In this document: positions 34,672-43,750 of the stretch, one piece after another
How positions within the stretch are numbered: the stretch's first letter is position 1
Layout of the letters: each line of letters begins with the position of its first letter
DNA from: an uncultured Ligilactobacillus sp.
Lineage (GTDB): Bacteria > Bacillota > Bacilli > Lactobacillales > Lactobacillaceae
Assembly: GCA_944326135.1 (NCBI GenBank)
Contig: CALVCU010000004.1
Coordinates: 1-64,000 of the forward strand
Direction: 5' to 3'
Length of the DNA stretch: 64,000 nucleotides
Made by a program: the position numbers and the translations under genes
The notes under the pieces: model-generated
What the model was told of the DNA's origin: nothing
Databases searched by the model: none
What the model saw: only the letters and a program-made list of their open reading frames with translations

Positions 34672-36138
34672 ATGGGAGAAAAAGAAAAGATAAAACATAA
34701 AGTTAATTTAGGCGGCTTAGTTGGACTAATTGTTGGTGGAACAATTGGATCAGGTATATTCGCTTTACCATCTACAATGACTGAAGGAGCTAATCCTGCA
34801 GGAATTCTAATTGGATGGGCGATAGTTGCATTAGGAATGTTTTCTTTAGCAACAGTATATCGAAATTTGACTTTGCAACAACCAGAAATAGATGATGGGA
34901 TATACGGTTGGAGTAAACATATTTTTGGTAATGTTGGTGGCTTTATTGCAGCATATGGTCATGGTGCTGGTGATGCAATTGGCAATGCTAGTTACTTAAC
35001 GGTTTTATTTTCAGCATTTGGTAGTTTTACAATTTTTAGTTTTTTTGGGAATGGAACAAGTTGGCCTGCGATAATTGTAGCATCCATTTTGTTATGGACA
35101 ATTGTTTTTTTAGTATTAAAGGGAGTTCATACGGAAACATGGTTAAATAATATTACTACAATTGCAAAAGTCATCCCAATTGCAATGTTTTTAATTTTAG
35201 CAGTATTAAATTTTAGACCTCATATTTTCATGTCACATTTTGCAAGTGAAGCAGTATTTAATATTAAAGTTGGGCATTATCAAAATATTTCGATTTTTGA
35301 TCAAAGTAAAAATGTTTTATTGGCTGCAATGTGGACGCTTATTGGAATTGAATCAGGAACAATCTTTGCAACACGAGCAAAAAAGTTATCTGATGTGGCA
35401 AAATCAACTTCAATTGGTTCACTAATAGTTATAATCCTCTTAGTTGGAACAAGTATTTTATCTTTAGGATTAATGTCTCCGAAAGAGATTACAACTTTGC
35501 ATGCCCCATCTATGGCGGGATTAATGGAGCATATGGTTGGTAATTGGGGAAGTTGGTTAATAAATATCTGTTTAATAATTTCAGTTTTAGGTGCTCTAAT
35601 TGCATGGGTAAATTTAAGTGCTGAAGAGGTTCGTTTAGCGGGAAGAGGGGGTTCAAGTACAAAATGGCTGAATGGATTAAATAAAAATGAAGCTCCTGTT
35701 CATGCTATTTATATAACTGCAGGAATTACACAGGTTCTAATGATTGTCGCTGGTGTTTATTCTGCAGGATATGATGTTTTGTTGAAATTTTCTACATCTC
35801 TTTCTATTGTTCCATATTTAATGGTTTCGCTTTATGCATTAAAAAGCGTCATTTGTGGGATAGGTTTTAATAATAGTTCATTTAAAGAGCGTTTTAGCTC
35901 AGGAATTTGGGCACTTATCTCTACGTTATTTACTGCTTTTATGATTTATGGTGCAGGTTTAAAATACTTATTATTAGCCGCAGTGGTTTGGATCTCAGGT
36001 TTTCCTCTTTATTGGAAAGGAAAAATAGAAAAACACGAGAAGTGGAATAAGATAGAATTAATCGTTTGGATTTTAATTTTTATTATGGCTATAAGTGGTT
36101 TAATAGGATTATTTACAGGTTCTATTATTTTTGATTAA
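34672..36138 (+). CDS. Second ArcD-like amino acid antiporter, APC family
   Basis: A 488-residue paralogue of the previous protein, with matching first helix IVGGTIGSGIFALPS, WLNNITTIAKVIPI and ALIAWVNLSAEEVRLAGR. Some 12-13 predicted helices. It may exchange a different pair, for example citrulline/ornithine, or agmatine or lysine; the sequence alone does not settle this. It is 20 bases after the first antiporter and ends at a bidirectional hairpin. Confidence 0.83.
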   Translation: MGEKEKIKHKVNLGGLVGLIVGGTIGSGIFALPSTMTEGANPAGILIGWAIVALGMFSLATVYRNLTLQQPEIDDGIYGWSKHIFGNVGGFIAAYGHGAGDAIGNASYLTVLFSAFGSFTIFSFFGNGTSWPAIIVASILLWTIVFLVLKGVHTETWLNNITTIAKVIPIAMFLILAVLNFRPHIFMSHFASEAVFNIKVGHYQNISIFDQSKNVLLAAMWTLIGIESGTIFATRAKKLSDVAKSTSIGSLIVIILLVGTSILSLGLMSPKEITTLHAPSMAGLMEHMVGNWGSWLINICLIISVLGALIAWVNLSAEEVRLAGRGGSSTKWLNGLNKNEAPVHAIYITAGITQVLMIVAGVYSAGYDVLLKFSTSLSIVPYLMVSLYALKSVICGIGFNNSSFKERFSSGIWALISTLFTAFMIYGAGLKYLLLAAVVWISGFPLYWKGKIEKHEKWNKIELIVWILIFIMAISGLIGLFTGSIIFD

Positions 36139-36168
36139 AAAGATGACCAAATATTGGTCATCTTTTTT
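36137..36168. terminator. Bidirectional hairpin terminator
   Basis: AAAAGATGACCAA and its complement flank a small ATAT loop, with T/A runs on both sides, between the arc operon and the converging MATE pseudogene. Confidence 0.85.
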
Positions 36169-37500
36169 AATTAAATTTAAAATTATCATATTTAAGTTTG
36201 ATTTGAATTTTTTTCCACATTAATATTTCAATTATAAATGAAATTATTTCAATAATTAGTAAACTAGACCAAACACCTATAATTCCGCCAATATGTGCCA
36301 TTGGTAATATTACTAATAATGGTAAAATATAACCTCGAATAATTACCATAAAAATAGAGATTCGTGAATTATTAATCGCTGAGAAAAAAATATTAAATAC
36401 TACATTTAAGCTAGAAAATAATAAACTAATTAATAGAAGTTTAATTCCTTGTGTAGCCATAGTAACTACCGTATTATTTGAAGCGGCATTAAAAAAATCA
36501 ATAATTATATTTGTATTAAATATTACAAATAGTAAACAGATAATTCCTAAAAATTCTGCAATTATCAATCCAAAGCGTAATCCAAATCTTATATTTATAA
36601 AATTACGTTTGGCATATTGATGACTTACAATAGGTTGAATTCCTTGAGCAACTCCTGTAAATAAAGCTAGTGCTACTAAAAGTACATTTGCTGCAATTCC
36701 ATATGCAGCTACAGCATCATTTCCACTCACTGTTAAAAATACCCAATTATAAATAAATATACCAACACCAGTACTTAATTCAGTTAAAAAAGAAGGTAAT
36801 CCTATATTAAATACTTTAAATAACCTTTTTATGTTCAAATTTGTTTTAATGAATTTTAAATTATTATTTTTGGATTTAAAATGAGGTAATGTTATGAGTA
36901 TACTAATTATAGGCGAAAAACTTGTAGCAAAACCTGCACCATACATACCGTAATTTAATTTGATAATTAAAAGCCAATCTAAAAAAATATTTGAAAGACT
37001 AGAAATAATCATTGCAAACATAGCTATTTTAGTTCCAAAGTCATTTCTTATGAAACTTAATATTAAATTGTTAAAAACAAAAAATGGACCAAATAATAAA
37101 ATAATTTTAATATATTCTAATGTATATCTAAACGTTGATTGATCTGCGCCAAGTAAATAAGCAATTTTTTCAGGAAACAAAACACCACAAAGCATAAAAA
37201 ATAAGCCTAAAATAATTCCAATAATAAAAATTTGTGTATAGATTTCCTGTGCCTTTTTTTATTTTTTAAATAATAAAACGTAAAAAGTGTGCCACCGCCC
37301 ATTCCGAGTAAAAGTCCTAAACCTTCCATTATATTAAAAAGTGGCATGCTAAGATTCATAACAGCAACACCTAATACGCCAATACTTTTAGCAACAAAAT
37401 AACTATCAGCAAGTACATAAATTGATGCACCAACTGTACTTAAAATTCCTCTAAATACGTATTTAGATAGTTCATTAGATAAAGATTTTTCTATCCCCAT
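36167..37500 (-). pseudogene. MATE/MepA-family efflux pump gene with a frameshift
   Basis: The first part (start ATG 37500 behind AGGAGG) reads through GILSTVGASIYVLADSYFVAKSIG and GLGLLLGMGGGTLFTFYYLKNKK, typical of MATE helix 1 and 2. The frame then breaks at a run of seven T on the plus strand (37254-37260). In the neighbouring frame it continues without loss as KAQEIYTQIFIIGIILGLFFMLCG and runs to 36167 with the remaining helices (FPEKIAYLLGAD, GVAQGIQPIVSHQYA). Adding one base gives 444 residues, the normal MepA length. Either the gene is inactive, or slippage in the A-run restores it, or it is a sequencing error. Confidence 0.87.
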
Positions 37501-37588
37501 TTTATTTTTACTCCTCCTATCAAAGAAATTGTTCTTTACTATTATTGTAACAAAAAGGACAATAGAAATATGAAAGAAGGTAATTTTT

Positions 37589-38011
37589 ATGAGGCACATG
37601 AAAATGATTTCATCAAAAACGAATCAAAAGTTTGAAGTTAAAAATGATTCTGGAAAAATGATTTTTGATAGTAGTGAGCCAAAATCTGCTGGAGGGAATG
37701 GTAAATATCCTAGGCCAACTGAATTACTTTTAGGAGCATTAGGTTCATGTTTGAATGTAACTATTTGTTCAATAGCGGAAAGAGAAGGATATAAAATAGA
37801 TTCTTTAAAGGTAATAATTTCAACTGATGTTGAGACAAAAGGAGTTATAAATGAACAAATAAAAGATGGATTTTATAATATGAAAATTAAATTTGATATG
37901 CAAAGTAATATTCCCGTTTCTAAACAAGAACAATTTTTACAAAAATGCTTAACTGCATGTCCTGTACATTCAGTTGTTGAAAATCCTACAAATATTGAAT
38001 GGGATTACTAA
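37589..38011 (+). CDS. OsmC-family protein
   Basis: This encodes 140 residues. The OsmC/Ohr fold is suggested by GGNGKYPRPTELLLGALGSCLNVTICSIAERE (first conserved Cys in GSCLN) and KCLTACPVHSVVE (second conserved Cys), the pair used to reduce organic peroxides. Start at 37589 behind AGAAGG. Short N-terminal part and the YhfA-like motif leave the exact subfamily open. Divergent from the MATE gene by about 90 bases. Confidence 0.85.
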   Translation: MRHMKMISSKTNQKFEVKNDSGKMIFDSSEPKSAGGNGKYPRPTELLLGALGSCLNVTICSIAEREGYKIDSLKVIISTDVETKGVINEQIKDGFYNMKIKFDMQSNIPVSKQEQFLQKCLTACPVHSVVENPTNIEWDY

Positions 38012-38037
38012 AAAGGAGACCAAATGGTCTCCTTTAA
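38011..38037. terminator. Bidirectional hairpin terminator
   Basis: AAAGGAGACCA and TGGTCTCCTTT with a tiny loop separate the OsmC gene from the converging ThrE gene. Confidence 0.8.
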
Positions 38038-38038
38038 T

Positions 38039-39295
38039 TTATGATATAGTGTGACGCCATTTGTAATCAGAAATTGCACGTGCAACAACTAATCCTAATT
38101 GTAAAAAAATTATTATCATAATAGATTTAACTAACCAGCTGATTCCGGAAATAAGTGATAAATTTCCAATATCATAGATTGCTCGATACATATATAAACC
38201 TGGTACCATAATTACAATTGATGGTACTGTAATAGAAATTCTTGGATCACCATTCTTTAATTGAATAATTGATGCAAGAATTCCAGCACACAAAGCACCA
38301 ACAAATGAAGCCGCAGCAGGAGGGATAGAAGTAAAGTCAATTAATTCTAACCGGAATGTATTTGCAAATGCTCCAACAATACTTGCTAAAAATGCCATTT
38401 TAGGAGTGCTATTAAACATTAATGAGAAGCCAAAAACGCCAATGAAACTTGCTGGAATACGTAGAATAAAAGTGATAAACGGTGTTAAATTTAATGGAGC
38501 AAAATTTGATGGTTTTAAATTAATATAAAAAGCAATAATCCATGCAACTAATGATGCTATTGATATAACCATTAATGCATATGCGGCTCTTTCTAGTCCA
38601 GAATGCATATCTAATTTGGCAATATCTAATCCGCTAGTAATGAAAGGAAATCCTGGTACAACAAATAGCATTGCACCAATATATCCAGCTTCGTGTTGGA
38701 TAGATAAGTGAAAAGAAATTTCTAACAAATAGAAAACGATTGCGTATGAAATGCATGCAGTAGTAACACTAGAAATAATACCTAACAAACTAATCAAATT
38801 ATGTTTACCAATTATTTGTCTAATGTAGTTTCCTAAAGTTGCAGCAATTAAACTGCAAAACATCTCAATAATTCCACCTCCAAGCAAAAAAACGAAGGCA
38901 CTACAAGCTAGTCCTGCAGCTAAAGATAAAGTAAATTTTGAATAATTATTAGAAGAACGATTTATTTTTTTTAACAATGAACATACTTCTGCTACAGTTA
39001 AGTCAGTTCCATGTAATTGAAAAAAGTTAACAAAATCTTCCAAATCATGTAATTTAACCATGTTAATGCCTGTTTCAGATAGTGTAAGTGTTTGTGAGCA
39101 AGAATTACATTTTTCATAACAAGTGTAATTAATAGAAACTAATCCAATATCTGCAAAACAGCGAATATTTAATACTTTTGCAATAGAATTCATTGATTCT
39201 CGAACTCTCCATGCGCCTGTTCCACAAGAGAGCATCATAATTCCAATTTTTCCGATAAAATTTGTTTTATATTTTAAACCAGCATTTGTAATCAA
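38039..39295 (-). CDS. Threonine/serine exporter, fused ThrE type
   Basis: A 418-residue protein combining the N-terminal cytosolic plus five-helix part (PF06738 type: CGTGAWRVRESM, SLAAGLACSAFVFLLGGG, PGFPFITSGLDI) and a C-terminal five-helix part (PF12821 type: IPPAAASFVGALCAG, VPSIVIMVPGLYMYRA). This full fusion is the ThrE exporter that expels threonine and serine. The TTG at 39295 has no ribosome site. AAGGAAG lies further upstream at 39349-39355, in front of an open stretch from 39340 without ATG, GTG or TTG, so the true N-terminus is uncertain. Confidence 0.85.
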   Translation of the reverse strand: MITNAGLKYKTNFIGKIGIMMLSCGTGAWRVRESMNSIAKVLNIRCFADIGLVSINYTCYEKCNSCSQTLTLSETGINMVKLHDLEDFVNFFQLHGTDLTVAEVCSLLKKINRSSNNYSKFTLSLAAGLACSAFVFLLGGGIIEMFCSLIAATLGNYIRQIIGKHNLISLLGIISSVTTACISYAIVFYLLEISFHLSIQHEAGYIGAMLFVVPGFPFITSGLDIAKLDMHSGLERAAYALMVISIASLVAWIIAFYINLKPSNFAPLNLTPFITFILRIPASFIGVFGFSLMFNSTPKMAFLASIVGAFANTFRLELIDFTSIPPAAASFVGALCAGILASIIQLKNGDPRISITVPSIVIMVPGLYMYRAIYDIGNLSLISGISWLVKSIMIIIFLQLGLVVARAISDYKWRHTIS

Positions 39296-39391
39296 TGTTT
39301 TATTTGATACATTTGGTTGTATTAAATAATCTTTAACTAATTAAAAAACTTCCTTAATTATTTTAATTAATTTATAAATTATAACATATAA

Positions 39392-39435
39392 TAAAAATGA
39401 GATTTAACAATTATTATTGTTAAATCTCATTTTTA
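39392..39435 (-). terminator. Hairpin terminator of the racemase gene
   Basis: TAAAAATGAGATTTAACAAT pairs with its exact complement around a TATT loop; the T-run on the minus strand follows the racemase stop at 39436. Confidence 0.85.
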
Positions 39436-40194
39436 CTAGAATCCATAATTTGTAATTTTTGCTAATAATTTTTTACCCTCTTGATTACTTTTTCGAAAAG
39501 CTTCACCAAGTTCAATTGATTTATCAACGATTATTGATTGAGCATCAATAACTTTATATGGATGATTACCTGCTAATTCTTGCGCTAATGATAGTTCGGT
39601 ACACCCTAATGTAATAACATTACATTTATATTTATCATGCATTTCTTTAAGGATGCTGTGATATAAATTAGCATTAACATCATTTTTATCTTTAATATAA
39701 TCATAAATCAAACTCATTGTTTTATTTTGAAGATTTTTATCTCCTGTAATACATTCGACACCAATTTTTTTAAATGCATTTTGATATATTTGATCTTTTA
39801 ATGTGCCAGCAGTAGAAATTAGACCTACTCTTTTTTCATTAGGGTATTTTTCTTTAAATTCTTTAACTGCAATCTTTAACATATGAAGTATAGGTACATT
39901 CGTTGCAGCTTGAAATTGGTCATAAAAATAGTGTGCAGTATTACAAATAATTAACATAAATTCAGGATGTAAAGAACTTTGTTGTTTAATATCTTCTATT
40001 AAGACAGGTAAAAAATTAGGTTTATTATGATCTAAAATATATTCTGTTCTATCAGGAACCGTTGCGTGATTAACCAAAATATAATTTAAATAGTCTTGAT
40101 CTTTTTGAGCATGTGTTCTTTTATTAAGTAATCTAACATAACTTTCTGTTGCCATTGTTCCCATTCCACCTAAAACAGTAAAAAATTTTTTCAT
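39436..40194 (-). CDS. Aspartate/glutamate racemase family protein
   Basis: A 252-residue cytosolic cofactor-independent racemase, most like aspartate racemase. It opens FFTVLGGMGTMATESYVRLLN; the two catalytic cysteines are in IICNTAHYF and TLGCTELSL. D-aspartate is a normal cross-bridge residue of the peptidoglycan of many lactobacilli. The gene is divergent from the aspartate decarboxylase, which uses L-aspartate. AAGGAGG precedes the ATG. Confidence 0.88.
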   Translation of the reverse strand: MKKFFTVLGGMGTMATESYVRLLNKRTHAQKDQDYLNYILVNHATVPDRTEYILDHNKPNFLPVLIEDIKQQSSLHPEFMLIICNTAHYFYDQFQAATNVPILHMLKIAVKEFKEKYPNEKRVGLISTAGTLKDQIYQNAFKKIGVECITGDKNLQNKTMSLIYDYIKDKNDVNANLYHSILKEMHDKYKCNVITLGCTELSLAQELAGNHPYKVIDAQSIIVDKSIELGEAFRKSNQEGKKLLAKITNYGF

Positions 40195-40316
40195 GTTAAA
40201 AAACCTCCTTAAATGATTTGAATAATTTTTATTCTGTGATAAGAGTAATTCAATTGTATTAGATATGAAAGAAAGGATTATTTGCTTTGTTAAGTTTGAT
40301 TTTTAAAGTAAATTTA

Positions 40317-40344
40317 TTGAAATGTATGACAATGGTATTACACT
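40317..40344 (+). promoter_or_regulatory. Promoter of the aspartate decarboxylase-AspT operon
   Basis: -35 TTGAAA (40317-40322), 16-base spacer, -10 TACACT (40339-40344), about 40 bases before the start at 40385. Confidence 0.55.
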
Positions 40345-40384
40345 AATCATGTAAGGAATTAATTAAGTTTTAGGAGGTTGTATT

Positions 40385-42001
40385 ATGACAGATGTAAAAA
40401 AAGAAAAAGCATTAGAAAAATTAGGAGCATTTGAAATTGCTTTTAAGATGTTAATTTTAGCTAAAAATAATGATAAACAAAATGTATTTTTAAATGCTGG
40501 TCGCGGAAATCCTAATTGGATTCAAACTATTTCTCGTGCTGCATTTGCACGGTTAATACAATTTGGAATTAAAGAATCAAAAAGAACAATTTCTGATAAA
40601 GATTTGGCTGGATATACTGAAGAAAATGGGATATATGAAAGATTAGAAACCTTTTTACAACCAGATGAAAATAAAGAAGATAAATTTTTATTAGATTGCG
40701 TAAATTATGTAAATAATAAGTTTAATTTTAATAAGGATGATTTTGTTAAGGAATGGATTGATGGCGTATTAGGTAACAACTATCCTGTACCTAGTCGAAT
40801 TTTAAAATATACAGAAAAAGTAATTAATGAATATTTGGATTCTATTTTATATCATAATAATTCTAATCCAGATTTAAAAAATAATACAGAATTGTTTGCT
40901 ACAGAAGGAGCTACTGCTGCTATTGTATATATTTTTAATTCATTAAAGGAAAATAAGTTAATTCATCCAGGAGATAAAATTATAATTAATACACCAATTT
41001 TTACGCCATATATTGAAATTCCAGAATTGGCAGACTATGATATGGATGAAATCGATTTACGGTCAAAGGAATGTAATAATTGGGAATTAGATCCAGAAGC
41101 AATAAAAAAATTACAAGATCCTAATATCAAAGCTTTATTTTTAGTAAATCCTTCTAACCCAGGGTCAGTTGCACTTGATCAAAAGGCTCTAAAAGCAATA
41201 AAAAAGGCCGTAGAGATTAATCCAAATTTAATGATTATAACAGATGATGTATATGGTCCATTTACAGAAAAGTTTGAAAGTGTATATACAGTGGCTCCAC
41301 ATAATACTCTATTAGTTTATTCATATTCTAAACTTTTTGGTGTAACTGGTTGGAGAATAGGTGTTATTGCGGCAAATAAAGTTAATATATTTGATAAATT
41401 AATTTCAAAATTGCCAGAAAATGAAAAAAAAGAATTATTTACTAGATATCGTCATGTTGTATTAAAACCTGAAGAAATGAAATTTATTGATAGGATGGTT
41501 GCAGACAGTCGTGCAATTGGCTTATATCATACATCAGGATTATCTACTCCACAACAAATAATGTTAAATTTATTCTCACTTGCTCATTTAATTAATGAAG
41601 AAAAAGATGGGAAAGATCGCGATCACTATATTGAAGAAGCTAAAAAAATAGTTACAAAGAGATATGATGATTTGCATAAGGGATTATCTGTTAAAGAGTT
41701 TAATGATCCATCAAATGCACGTTATTATTCTTTAATTGATATTTATGAATTAGCAGAACAATATTATGATAAAGATTTTTCAAACTGGTTAAGAAATAAT
41801 TTTGAACAAATAGACTTTTTAATGCAATTATCTAAGAAAAATGGTGTGGTATTAATGGATGGTGTTGGTTTTGGATCAAAGCCTGGCGTATTAAGAGTTT
41901 CACAGGCTAATCTTCCAAATGAAGATTATGCAATGATTGCTCGTCAAATTCGAGATTTAATGGAAGATTATCACAATCAATATTTAAAACGTCAGAAATA
42001 A
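40385..42001 (+). CDS. asdA: Aspartate 4-decarboxylase (bifunctional aspartate aminotransferase)
   Basis: PLP enzyme of 538 residues that removes the beta-carboxyl of L-aspartate to give L-alanine and CO2, consuming a proton. Motifs: LNAGRGNPNWI, EGATAAIVYIF, LVNPSNPGSV, ITDDVYGPF and the PLP-lysine block SYSKLFGVTGWRIGV. Length is that of the large aspartate decarboxylase, beyond ordinary aminotransferases (about 400). The AspT exchanger gene follows after 15 bases, a well-known functional pair that yields proton-motive force and acid resistance. Confidence 0.95.
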   Translation: MTDVKKEKALEKLGAFEIAFKMLILAKNNDKQNVFLNAGRGNPNWIQTISRAAFARLIQFGIKESKRTISDKDLAGYTEENGIYERLETFLQPDENKEDKFLLDCVNYVNNKFNFNKDDFVKEWIDGVLGNNYPVPSRILKYTEKVINEYLDSILYHNNSNPDLKNNTELFATEGATAAIVYIFNSLKENKLIHPGDKIIINTPIFTPYIEIPELADYDMDEIDLRSKECNNWELDPEAIKKLQDPNIKALFLVNPSNPGSVALDQKALKAIKKAVEINPNLMIITDDVYGPFTEKFESVYTVAPHNTLLVYSYSKLFGVTGWRIGVIAANKVNIFDKLISKLPENEKKELFTRYRHVVLKPEEMKFIDRMVADSRAIGLYHTSGLSTPQQIMLNLFSLAHLINEEKDGKDRDHYIEEAKKIVTKRYDDLHKGLSVKEFNDPSNARYYSLIDIYELAEQYYDKDFSNWLRNNFEQIDFLMQLSKKNGVVLMDGVGFGSKPGVLRVSQANLPNEDYAMIARQIRDLMEDYHNQYLKRQK

Positions 42002-42016
42002 TATGAGGTGAAAAAT

Positions 42017-43684
42017 ATGTGGAAGAATTTTATTGATTTTCTTACATCCAATCCATCTATTGCTATATTTGTTTGTTTAGGATTTGGATATTTAATTGGT
42101 AGAATACATTTTAAATCTTTTACTGTTGGATCAACAGTAGGAGTATTAATTATGGGATTATTAGTTGGACAAATAACTAATTTTGATATACCTGATATTG
42201 TAAAAAATATTTTCTTTGATTTATTTATCTTTACAATTGGTTATGAAGTCGGACCAGCGTTTGTAAGAAGTTTTAAAAAAAATGGTATTAGATTAATGAT
42301 AGATGGAGTGTTTTTTTCTGTCATAGCATTTATTTTTGCTTTAATACTATTTAAGATTTTCCATGTTGGTCGAGGAGAAGGAGCTGGCATTATTGCTGGC
42401 GCTTTAACACAATCAGCTGTAATTGGAACATCAGCATCAAGTATAAACACTTTAAATATTTCCCATGCTGCAAAAGTAATGATGAATTCTCAAGTAGCAA
42501 TAGCTTATGCGATTACTTATGTGTTTGGGACAGCTGGTGTAATTATTTTTATAAAAGATATTGCACCTAAAATTTTACGCGTTGATTTAAAAGAAGAAAC
42601 AAAAAATGTAATAAAAAAATTGCACTATGTAGGAGATTCAAATAAAAATAATTTTAAAAATAATCCTATTGTGGTTCGAGCATTTAAAGTTGCATCTGAT
42701 GCAAAAATTGCAAATTGGACAGTTAATAAATTTGAAAAAAAATATCAAAATCAAATAGTTATTGAAAAAATTATTGACTCACAAAATAAGGAAATTAAAT
42801 TTAATAACAAAACAATAATAAAACCTGACATGATTATTTCATTAGTTGGGAATGTAGATAATTTTATAAATTCAAAAGAATATGCTGGAACAGAAGTATT
42901 TGATGACACGTATCGAAAAGTTAATATGACAAAGAAAGATATTAGGTTAACAAATGTGTTTAATATTTCTGCTTTAAGAGATTTAGTTCAAAAAGGAATA
43001 GTTATTACTCAAGCTCTAGATGAAACTGATAAAAAGTTCACTGATTTTTCTAAACTGAAAAAGGGAGATAAAATATCAGTTCTTGGACCTGAAAAATCAA
43101 TTGATAACGTTATTGATGATTTAGGATATGCTTGTGATGAAGGAACAGTTACTGATGTAAGCTTTTTATCAATTGGCATTATAATTGGTATTTTGATTGG
43201 ATCAATTATAATAACTATAAAGGATGTTCCACTCACATTAGGTGCTGGTGGAGGTGCTTTATTTGCCGGACTATTCTTTGGATGGTGGCAAGATAAAAAT
43301 CCTAAAATTGGTAATATACCATCCTCTGTGCGTTGGTTACTAAAAAGTTTAGGATTAAATTTGTTTATTGGATGTGTTGGATTAAGTGCAGGATCAGCAT
43401 TTGTGCCAGCATTAAAACAAATGGGATGGGGTGTACTATTAATAGGCGCTGTTGTTTCAATTTTCCCATTTTTAGCAACTTTATTATTTGGTAAATATAT
43501 ACTTAAATTAAATGCAGTGGATAATATTGGTGGATTATGTGGTAGTGGAACAATTACAGCTGCTTTGAATGCTGTGACAGAACAAGAAAAAAGTAGTGTG
43601 TTTGCTTTATCCTATACACCAACTTATGCAATCGGTAATATTTTAATTACTGTAATGGGACCATTAATAATTGCATTGTTATAA
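42017..43684 (+). CDS. aspT: Aspartate/alanine antiporter AspT
   Basis: Exchanges external L-aspartate for internal L-alanine, so that with the decarboxylase a proton is consumed per cycle. It has 555 residues with the AAEx-family layout: a first membrane block (FVCLGFGYLIGRIHFKSF), two soluble RCK-type domains in the middle (about 190-370) and a second membrane block with GAGGGALFAGLFFGWW, LFIGCVGLSAGSAFVPAL and GLCGSGTITAALNAV. Start at ATG 42017 behind GAGGTG. Confidence 0.95.
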   Translation: MWKNFIDFLTSNPSIAIFVCLGFGYLIGRIHFKSFTVGSTVGVLIMGLLVGQITNFDIPDIVKNIFFDLFIFTIGYEVGPAFVRSFKKNGIRLMIDGVFFSVIAFIFALILFKIFHVGRGEGAGIIAGALTQSAVIGTSASSINTLNISHAAKVMMNSQVAIAYAITYVFGTAGVIIFIKDIAPKILRVDLKEETKNVIKKLHYVGDSNKNNFKNNPIVVRAFKVASDAKIANWTVNKFEKKYQNQIVIEKIIDSQNKEIKFNNKTIIKPDMIISLVGNVDNFINSKEYAGTEVFDDTYRKVNMTKKDIRLTNVFNISALRDLVQKGIVITQALDETDKKFTDFSKLKKGDKISVLGPEKSIDNVIDDLGYACDEGTVTDVSFLSIGIIIGILIGSIIITIKDVPLTLGAGGGALFAGLFFGWWQDKNPKIGNIPSSVRWLLKSLGLNLFIGCVGLSAGSAFVPALKQMGWGVLLIGAVVSIFPFLATLLFGKYILKLNAVDNIGGLCGSGTITAALNAVTEQEKSSVFALSYTPTYAIGNILITVMGPLIIALL

Positions 43685-43724
43685 ATAATAAGTGCTTGAC
43701 TACTAGTCAAGCACTTATTATTTA
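43684..43724 (+). terminator. Strong hairpin terminator after aspT
   Basis: AAATAATAAGTGCTTGAC and its exact complement flank a five-base loop (TACTA). Confidence 0.9.
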
Positions 43725-43750
43725 TAATTTTAAAGTAAGGGATGATTAAA

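Noticed and set aside
36167-37195. Separate shorter MATE-like gene
   Set aside because: It lacks the first helices and continues directly from the upstream frame after a one-base shift, so it is one broken gene.
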